Below, piece after piece: positions 30,009 through 35,290 of a stretch of 35,290 nucleotides of DNA; the stretch's first letter is position 1; every line of letters begins with the position of its first letter. Position numbers and translations under genes: made by a program. Location: NCBI GenBank assembly GCA_017883105.1, contig JADGOF010000002.1:1-35290 (forward strand), written 5' to 3'. The notes under the pieces were generated by a model. It was given only the letters and a program-made list of their open reading frames with translations. It did no database searches and had not been told where the DNA came from. This DNA comes from Acidimicrobiales bacterium (GTDB lineage Bacteria > Actinomycetota > Acidimicrobiia > Acidimicrobiales > RAAP-2).

Positions 30009-30850
30009 GCGAAGTTCGGCCACAGGCTGAGATCGAGTTGGGGCAGGCGCTCCGCCAGTGCGGCCACATCCGGGGAGTACAGCCTGATCAACTCGTTCCG
30101 GACGTCGACACTGAGGAGGGTCTCGACTCTTCCCCGGGTGGGGGTCGGCCGATCAACGGGTTCGGGACGGTGCGGGGCCAGACCGAGGTGACGGAAGGTC
30201 AGGTCCAGTTGGCCGTCACGGTCGGCCATACACCGCTCGTACTGGAGCACTAGGAGTCTGTCGGCATCGAAGTGGGCCAACCAGTCGCTGAGGGCCCGGT
30301 TGTAGAAGCCCCGTCCCACGGCATCGGCGATGGCGGCGCCGTCCCGGGCGCCTCCCATCCTCTCCTGATGGGCCATCCCCGAGCGGAACCGGTCGACCGG
30401 GTCCCGGAGGAGGAGCAGGAGGGAGGTGTCGGGGGCCGCCCGCTTGAGCAGTGGGGGAACCCACGGGTAGGAGAAGTAGTCGGGGGTCCATTCGCCGGTC
30501 TTGGTCCCCGTCCTCCGAGGAAACCAGCCGTGGTAGTCGTCGACGTCCGAGGGGCCCATCGACTGGAGCCCGAAGCGGTCGAAGAAGTGCCGCTCCTTGT
30601 GGATCCCTTCGTGCGACGAGATGTCGGGGTGGCTGAGCATCGACTGGTACCACCATGTGGTTCCGGCTTTCTGGACACCGATTCCAACGAAGTCCGGCGG
30701 CCCGATCTCCTCACCAGCTCCGAGGGATGGTGGCGTGAAGTCGAAACCCACTTCCCACGGGGCATAGCGGCCCAGCCGGTGGAGCACATGGCGACGGACG
30801 CCGGGCGACAGCTGCGCGAATCTCCCCCGCAGGAGGTCTCGCAGCGTCAT
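29933..30850 (-). CDS. PAPS-dependent sulfotransferase family protein (3 of 3)
   Basis: 305 residues from the ATG at 30850; the track start is a TTG at 30904 inside a direct repeat. The 5'-phosphosulfate loop GIGVQKAGTTWWYQSM and the 3'-phosphate motif LLLLLRDPVDRFRSGM are both intact, and PDYFSYPW lies between them. This is the classic sulfotransferase domain (PF00685-like, NodH/heparan N-sulfotransferase style), a different branch from the other two. It would transfer sulfate from PAPS to the surface glycan. Its last 76 nt overlap the end of the GT2 gene on the other strand. The Pro/Arg-rich tail encoded there may be dispensable. It is divergent from the AsnB-type gene. Confidence 0.87.
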   Translation of the reverse strand: MTLRDLLRGRFAQLSPGVRRHVLHRLGRYAPWEVGFDFTPPSLGAGEEIGPPDFVGIGVQKAGTTWWYQSMLSHPDISSHEGIHKERHFFDRFGLQSMGPSDVDDYHGWFPRRTGTKTGEWTPDYFSYPWVPPLLKRAAPDTSLLLLLRDPVDRFRSGMAHQERMGGARDGAAIADAVGRGFYNRALSDWLAHFDADRLLVLQYERCMADRDGQLDLTFRHLGLAPHRPEPVDRPTPTRGRVETLLSVDVRNELIRLYSPDVAALAERLPQLDLSLWPNFAYLASGVDPPPLGPSPESNSPTRRP

Positions 30851-30878
30851 GGTGTCACGACAGCGGTCACGCCGCAGG

Positions 30879-30904
30879 TTGCCACAAGCATCTACTTGCC
30901 ACAA
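30879..30904. repeat. Direct repeat TTGCCACAA, 17-nt period
   Basis: TTGCCACAA occurs at 30879-30887 and again at 30896-30904. It lies 29-55 nt upstream of the minus-strand sulfotransferase ATG and within the divergent regulatory region. Its place suits an activator or repressor site. Confidence 0.45.
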
Positions 30905-30909
30905 CTACC

Positions 30910-30923
30910 GTCGTTCGAACGAC
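30910..30923. promoter_or_regulatory. 14-bp perfect palindrome GTCGTTCGAACGAC
   Basis: A perfect 14-bp palindrome stands between the direct repeat and the plus-strand promoter, about 35 nt upstream of its -35 box. A dimeric regulator could control both divergent genes from here. Confidence 0.45.
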
Positions 30924-30957
30924 CCCGCGGGGAGGGTCTCCCCACCGGCCCCGCTGC

Positions 30958-30986
30958 TTGACACAACACGTGGGAGCGCCGATGAT
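30958..30986 (+). promoter_or_regulatory. Promoter for the AsnB-type gene
   Basis: TTGACA (30958-30963, 6/6) and GATGAT (30981-30986, 4/6) are separated by 17 nt. Transcription would start near 30993, giving a leader of about 79 nt to the GTG at 31072. It is the best -35 match seen in the window. Confidence 0.6.
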
Positions 30987-31071
30987 CTCCTGATGGTCGA
31001 GCCAGGGCGCGGCGAAGTGGCGCGCCACTGCCCGCGGTGCACCACGTCGACCAGATCGGAGGGCTGATCCC

Positions 31072-33042
31072 GTGTGCGGCATCGCCGGGCTCTTCGATCC
31101 CAGGGGGACGATGCCGGCCGAGGCACTGGGTCGTGACGTGGCCGCCATGACGGCGACGTTGACCCACCGGGGACCGGACGGTGTTGGGTTCTGGTCCGAT
31201 GCCGACCACGGCATCGCGCTCGGGCACCGTCGGTTGTCGGTGGTCGAGTTGGGCCCGCAGGGTGCCCAGCCCATGGAGTCGCCTGACCGAAGGTGGGTGA
31301 TCACCTACAACGGCGAGATCTACAACCATGGCGCGCTCCGTCACCGACTGATCGGGGAAGGCATGGCCTTCCGAGGCGGGTCGGACACCGAGGTGCTGGT
31401 GGTTGCGATACAGCAGTGGGGCCTCGAGGCGGCGCTCGATGCCTGCGAGGGAATGTTCGCAATGGCACTGTGGGACCGCCAGACCCGCGAGCTGCATCTG
31501 GTGAGAGACCGTTTCGGCGAGAAGCCGCTCTACTTCGGCTGGGTTCGAGGGTGCCTGGCATTCGCCTCGGAATTGAAGGCGCTCTGCCGGCTTCCCGGTT
31601 TCGTCGCCGACATCGATCGTGACGCGGTGGCCCTCTTCCTCAGGCACAACTGCGTCCCCGCACCGCACACCATCTACCGTCATGTGTCCAAGCTCATGCC
31701 GGGGCAGTTGCTGACCGTGGGCCACGACTCCCGGCCGGGGCAGCCCCTTGCGCCCCGGGCGTACTGGTCGGCACGGCAGGCCGTGGAGGATGCTCGAAGA
31801 CGACCGATGACTGGTCCGTCAGAGATCCTGACCGATCGGCTGGAGTCGGTGCTGTCTGATGCGGTGGCGGCTCGCATGGTGGCCGACGTGCCGGTCGGTG
31901 CCTTCCTGTCGGGCGGCGTGGACTCCAGTGTGGTGGTGGCGTTGATGCAACGGCACAGCACGCGCCCGGTGCGCACTTTCACCGTCGGATTCGCCAACCG
32001 TGCCTTCGACGAGTCGGCCGAGGCCGCGGCCGTCGCCGCGCATCTGGGTACCGATCACACGACGCTCCAGGTCTCCAACGACGATGCCTCGGCTGTCATC
32101 CCGTCGCTCCCGGACATCTGGGACGAGCCCTTCGGTGACATTTCGGAGATCCCCATGCACCTGGTCAGCAAGCTGGCAAGGACCCAGGTGACCGTCGCCT
32201 TGTCCGGTGACGGTGGCGACGAGTTGTTCGCCGGGTACAACCGGCACGCCTGGCTCGAACGGATCTGGCGGCAGTCCTCGGTGCTGCCCGATCCCGTCCG
32301 CCGAATGACCGGGGCGGCCCTGGGCCACCTTCCCCCGTCGCTGGTGGACGGAGCGGCGCGGGCCACGGCGTTTTTGCCGTCCAGGATGCAGGTGCGAAAT
32401 CCGGCATCCAAGGTGGCCAAGGTGGCCAAGGTGCTGGCGGCCTCTGCCCCCGAGGATGCCTATCTGTCCCTGGTGTCCTACTGGGACAATGCAGAGTCGA
32501 TGGTGATCGGCGCGGGCCCGACGGTCTCGATGGCTTCCCGGCCGTCGGAATGGCCGACGCTCGACGGCATCACCGAGCAGATGCTGTGGCTGGATCTGGT
32601 CGGCTATCTCCCCGACGACATTCTGACCAAGTTGGATCGGGCGGCGATGGCCACGTCGCTCGAGACGCGGGTTCCCTTCCTCGACCGCGCGGTGTTCGAT
32701 GTGGCATGGAGGGTGCCCATGTCGGCGAAGCTGCATGACGGCACGACCAAGTGGCTGCTCCGCCAGGTGCTCTACCGCCACGTGCCGGCGGAGCTTGTGG
32801 AGCGGCCGAAGATGGGATTCGGCTTCCCGATCGGGCCGCTGCTGCGGGGCCCGCTTCGGCCGTGGGCGGAAGAGCTGCTCAACGAGAGGCGCCTTTCGAA
32901 CCAGGGCCTGCTCGATCCCGAGCCGATCAGACGAGCGTGGCAACAGCACCTCCGGGGTCGGCGCGACCTGGCCCATGAGCTCTGGGACGTGCTTGCACTA
33001 CAGGCGTGGCTGGAGCGATGGATGCCGGGATTGGGGCGGTAG
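31072..33042 (+). CDS. Glutamine-dependent asparagine synthetase-like amidotransferase (AsnB type)
   Basis: 656 residues from a GTG with GGAGGG about 9 nt upstream. After removal of Met1, Cys2 (MCGIAGLFD) is the glutaminase nucleophile. The N-terminal Ntn domain shows THRGPDG, YNGEIYNH and GSDTEVL. The synthetase domain begins near 250 with the PPi-loop SGGVDSS (280-286) and continues with SGDGGDELFAGYNR and TKLDRAAMATSLETRVPFLD. Inside polysaccharide loci such proteins are proposed to amidate uronic-acid carboxyls (P. aeruginosa WbpS is the model) instead of making free asparagine. With a UDP-HexNAc dehydrogenase and epimerase in the same locus I favour that role; plain asparagine synthesis remains possible. 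Confidence 0.9.
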   Translation: MCGIAGLFDPRGTMPAEALGRDVAAMTATLTHRGPDGVGFWSDADHGIALGHRRLSVVELGPQGAQPMESPDRRWVITYNGEIYNHGALRHRLIGEGMAFRGGSDTEVLVVAIQQWGLEAALDACEGMFAMALWDRQTRELHLVRDRFGEKPLYFGWVRGCLAFASELKALCRLPGFVADIDRDAVALFLRHNCVPAPHTIYRHVSKLMPGQLLTVGHDSRPGQPLAPRAYWSARQAVEDARRRPMTGPSEILTDRLESVLSDAVAARMVADVPVGAFLSGGVDSSVVVALMQRHSTRPVRTFTVGFANRAFDESAEAAAVAAHLGTDHTTLQVSNDDASAVIPSLPDIWDEPFGDISEIPMHLVSKLARTQVTVALSGDGGDELFAGYNRHAWLERIWRQSSVLPDPVRRMTGAALGHLPPSLVDGAARATAFLPSRMQVRNPASKVAKVAKVLAASAPEDAYLSLVSYWDNAESMVIGAGPTVSMASRPSEWPTLDGITEQMLWLDLVGYLPDDILTKLDRAAMATSLETRVPFLDRAVFDVAWRVPMSAKLHDGTTKWLLRQVLYRHVPAELVERPKMGFGFPIGPLLRGPLRPWAEELLNERRLSNQGLLDPEPIRRAWQQHLRGRRDLAHELWDVLALQAWLERWMPGLGR

Positions 33043-33165
33043 GGACCGTCGTCGACCGGTGATGCTCCTGGCTATAGTTTGGGCTCATTGGGGCAAGCGC
33101 CACGATGGATTCATCGGCCGATCGTTGCCAGTGCCGACCGGTGCGCTAGGGGAAGGGGGGTGACG
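33043..33165 (+). promoter_or_regulatory. Intergenic leader with TATAGT box
   Basis: TATAGT at 33073-33078 is a 5/6 -10 box with no good -35. The leader would be about 80 nt and contains the palindrome ATCGGCCGAT (33113-33122). GACCGGTG occurs twice in the gap. The element probably drives the GT4-deacetylase-methyltransferase unit. Confidence 0.4.
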
Positions 33166-34290
33166 ATGCCATCGATGACCACTGCTGCGAACCGGGCGCG
33201 CCGTCCCCTCCGTGGCTGCCGGGTGGTCACGACCTCGCTGACGGCACGTGTCCTCTTGTCCAACCAACTCCGTTCACTGAGCGAGATCGCCTGGACGGTG
33301 GTCAGCGGCGACTGCTACGACGATCCTCCCGACGGCGTCGCGGTCGAGGTCATCCCCATCCGACGTGAGTTCGCCCTGTCCGACATCGCCTCCTTCCTCG
33401 GCCTGTGGCGCTACCTTCGGCGCCAGCGATTCGACTTCGTGCAGACGCACACGCCGAAGGCTTCGTTCCTCGGCCTGCCTGCGGCGAGGTTGGCGGGCAG
33501 TCCCGCCATCTACACCATCCATGGTGCACTCTTCTTTGTCGGAAATGGCCGGAAGGCGAACATCCTGGGCTGGTGCTTCGAGCGCTGGTGCTGCACCTGG
33601 GCGAGCCGGGTGCTCGTCCAGAGTCGCGAGGACGAGCAGGCGCTGCCGGCCGCTTGGATCTGCAACCGCGGCAAGCTGTCCCACCTGGGCAACGGGATCG
33701 TCATGGATCGGTTCCTCGCACCGGTGGCGCCGGCCCTGCAGTCCGATCGACCCATCGTCATGATGGTCAGCCGACTGGTGCGCGAGAAGGGATGCGCTGA
33801 CTTCCTGGCCATTGCCGCGTCGTTGGCCGGACGGGCCGATTTCGTGCATGTCGGGCCGTTCGAGCATGATCAGAGCGATGCGCTGACCGAGCGGGAAGTG
33901 GCCGCGGCCTCGGAGGCCGGCATCGTCAGGTTCGTGGGTGCCGTCGACGACGTCCGTCCCTATCTGGCCTCGGCAACGGTCGTGGTCCTGCCGTCCTATC
34001 GGGAGGGAATCCCGCGGGTGGCCATGGAGGCGGCGGCCATGGGCCGGCCGGTGGCTGCCTACGACATCCGCGGCGTGCGCGAGGTGATCGACCCGGAACT
34101 GGGCCTGCTGGCGAGGCGCGGCGACCAACAGGCGTTGACACGCGTGGTCGAAGACCTTGTACGACATCCCGACCGGTGCTCTGAGCTCGGAGACCGATGC
34201 CGGAAATGGGTAGTGTCCCGATTCTCAGAGGATGACGTGGTTGATCGCCTGCGCGCCACCTACGACGCGCTCGAGAGGAACACAGCGTGA
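33166..34290 (+). CDS. Glycosyltransferase family 4 protein
   Basis: 374 residues from the ATG at 33166, just after a GGAAGGGGGG ribosome site; a GTG two codons earlier is the alternative. FDFVQTHTPKASFLGLPAAR and PAIYTIHGALFF are typical of the PglA/CapM-like GT4 subgroup. The donor half has MMVSRLVREKGCADFLAIA, FVGAVDDVRPYLASATVVVL, PSYREGIPRVAMEAAAMG and YDIRGVREVI, with the E-x7-E pattern. The N-terminus is shorter than usual, with a hydrophilic start and no helix. The TGA overlaps the GTG of the deacetylase gene (GTGA), so the two are translationally coupled. Confidence 0.88.
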   Translation: MPSMTTAANRARRPLRGCRVVTTSLTARVLLSNQLRSLSEIAWTVVSGDCYDDPPDGVAVEVIPIRREFALSDIASFLGLWRYLRRQRFDFVQTHTPKASFLGLPAARLAGSPAIYTIHGALFFVGNGRKANILGWCFERWCCTWASRVLVQSREDEQALPAAWICNRGKLSHLGNGIVMDRFLAPVAPALQSDRPIVMMVSRLVREKGCADFLAIAASLAGRADFVHVGPFEHDQSDALTEREVAAASEAGIVRFVGAVDDVRPYLASATVVVLPSYREGIPRVAMEAAAMGRPVAAYDIRGVREVIDPELGLLARRGDQQALTRVVEDLVRHPDRCSELGDRCRKWVVSRFSEDDVVDRLRATYDALERNTA

Positions 34291-35036
34291 CCACCGAGGT
34301 CTGCCTGACCGTCGATGTCGAGGACTGGTACGACGGTATGGCCGTTCTGGGTGAGCCGATCGCCCGCCCCAAGGAGGCGCTGAGCGGACTGTCCGGCCTC
34401 GCCGCGTTGCTCGCATCGGCGCGGGACGAGCCCACGGTGACCTTGTTCGTCGTGGGCAACTACGCCGGCTCCGTGTTGGCCGAGTTGACCGATCTGGTCG
34501 AGCGTGGGCACGAGATCGCCAGCCATGGTCCCGACCATGGTCGACTGCCCGAGGATCCCGTGGCACTCCTGGCATGGTTGCGCAAGGGCCGCTCCATGGT
34601 GGAGGACCTGGTACAGCGGCCGGTGCACGGCTTCCGTTCTCCCCGGTTCGACGTGCCCCGGACGCTCGGCCTGGCCCGCTATCGGGAACTCTTGGCCGAG
34701 GCAGGTTTTCGCTACGTCTCCGACACCAGTCGCCTCGGGGCGGCGTCTCCCGTCCGCGAGCTGCCGGTTCTGACCTCGCACGGAATCCAGGTCGGCGGTG
34801 GCAGCTACCAGAGGCTGCTGCCCAGGGCGGTGGTCACCAACGCGGTCGACTCGGCTCCGAGCCCGGCTGTCCTCTACTATCACTCTTACGATTTCGGAGC
34901 GACGCTGCCGAGCACAAGCTCCATCCGCTCGATGGCCATGGCCAAGCAGCTGATGGGCCGGGGCAGAGTCGCCGGAGTGTTCTCCCAGGTCCTGGGACGG
35001 TATGGAAGCAAGGGGTGTGGAAATGTCGACCAGTGA
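34287..35036 (+). CDS. Polysaccharide deacetylase (NodB-fold) protein
   Basis: 249 residues from a GTG that overlaps the previous stop. LTVDVEDWYD replaces the TFDDG motif, as in the subgroup often found in exopolysaccharide loci. GHEIASHGPDHG supplies the two metal-binding His residues, and HGFRSPRFDV the following Arg-containing motif. LYYHSYDF near the C-terminus carries the last His. It would remove N-acetyl groups from HexNAc residues. No signal peptide is visible, so it may act on a cytosolic lipid-linked intermediate. Its last 14 nt overlap the methyltransferase gene. Confidence 0.87.
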   Translation: MTTEVCLTVDVEDWYDGMAVLGEPIARPKEALSGLSGLAALLASARDEPTVTLFVVGNYAGSVLAELTDLVERGHEIASHGPDHGRLPEDPVALLAWLRKGRSMVEDLVQRPVHGFRSPRFDVPRTLGLARYRELLAEAGFRYVSDTSRLGAASPVRELPVLTSHGIQVGGGSYQRLLPRAVVTNAVDSAPSPAVLYYHSYDFGATLPSTSSIRSMAMAKQLMGRGRVAGVFSQVLGRYGSKGCGNVDQ

Positions 35037-35290
35037 GAAGGACGGCGACTTCGAGTCGTACTTCCAACAGCGAGCGCGCCGGTTCGCCAGCTTCTACTCG
35101 AGTGAGCCAGTGGCGAGGATGCTCGGACGCGGTCCGATGTTCGACCGGCTGCGCCTGTCGGTCGACATCGTCCTGTCGCTGTCGCCCACCCGGGTCCTTG
35201 ATGTCGGGTGCGGGAGCGGACCCCTCTTCCCGCCACTCGCCTCGAAGGGAATCCACGTAACCGGCATCGATCCGGGGGAGGCGATGGTCG
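35023..35290 (+). CDS. SAM-dependent class I methyltransferase (N-terminal part, cut by window end)
   Basis: An ATG at 35023 with a GGGGTGTGG ribosome-site-like stretch overlaps the end of the deacetylase gene by 14 nt in another frame. The 89 visible codons run open to the window edge. They include TRVLDVGCGSGPLFPPLA and VTGIDPGEAMV, the SAM-binding motif I and the acidic residue after strand 2 of class I methyltransferases. The remainder is missing, so the substrate cannot be judged. Context suggests O-methylation of a sugar, possibly as a chain cap. It is not in the supplied ORF track because it has no stop inside the window. Confidence 0.8.
   Translation, partial: MSTSEKDGDFESYFQQRARRFASFYSSEPVARMLGRGPMFDRLRLSVDIVLSLSPTRVLDVGCGSGPLFPPLASKGIHVTGIDPGEAMV

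Noticed and set aside
32400-32440. Short tandem GGTGGCCAA repeat inside the AsnB-type gene
   Set aside because: It simply encodes a KVAKVAKV run in a helix of the synthetase domain and keeps frame; two copies are too few to call a regulatory repeat.
1-35290. Mobile element, prophage or CRISPR array
   Set aside because: No transposase, integrase, terminal inverted repeats, att-like duplications or regularly spaced repeats were seen on either strand.

Overview
The window is high-GC chromosomal DNA with strongly G/C-biased third codon positions and many GTG or TTG starts. It carries a gatCAB operon (tRNA-dependent amidation), an SCP2-like lipid-binding protein and several TANNNT boxes placed directly before start codons. 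Together these suggest an actinobacterium. An Acidimicrobiia-like lineage is my best guess, but it is inferred from gene style and not proven by any marker in the window. I see no tRNA, rRNA, IS element, integrase or CRISPR array.

Layout. (1) 1-5271 is housekeeping: the 3' end of a DHA2-type MFS exporter, an SCP2-like protein on the minus strand, then a serine hydrolase and gatC-gatA-gatB, joined by 1-4 nt stop/start overlaps. (2) 5272-5770 is a non-coding convergent gap with repeats and hairpins. (3) 5771-6685 is a CDF zinc-type exporter preceded by a 22-bp perfect palindrome. (4) 6798-9864 is a divergent pair: a three-domain FkbH-like HAD protein, possibly coupled to a 29-codon upstream ORF, and a sulfotransferase. 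(5) 9873-16372 (minus) is a precursor and regulation block: membrane 4,6-dehydratase (FlaA1/CapD type), UDP-HexNAc 6-dehydrogenase, SDR epimerase, PAP2 protein, and a LuxR-type regulator with degenerate sensory domains. (6) 16409-35290 is the assembly and export block: Wzz-like protein with a degenerate P-loop domain, polytopic candidate polymerase, two more sulfotransferases, six glycosyltransferases, a WbsX-like protein, a Wzm/Wzt-type ABC exporter, an AsnB-type amidotransferase, a polysaccharide deacetylase and the start of a methyltransferase.

How it fits together. About 8.7-35.3 kb reads as one cell-surface polysaccharide locus. The epimerase, dehydrogenase and AsnB-type enzyme resemble the WbpP/WbpO/WbpS logic for making an amidated HexNAc uronic acid. 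The FlaA1-type enzyme would supply a 4,6-dehydrated sugar. The glycosyltransferases build the chain. The three PAPS-type sulfotransferases, deacetylase and methyltransferase would decorate it. The ABC transporter with a C-terminal Wzt-like domain would export it. A polysaccharide co-polymerase and candidate polymerase, normally belonging to Wzx/Wzy systems, lie in the same locus, so the export route is mixed or two glycans are made. No flippase and no priming phosphoglycosyltransferase lie inside the window.

The assembly block switches strand repeatedly, with tail-to-tail gene ends 11-17 nt apart or overlapping. This suggests short independently promoted modules and not one long operon. All functional calls rest on motifs read by eye; no database search was run.
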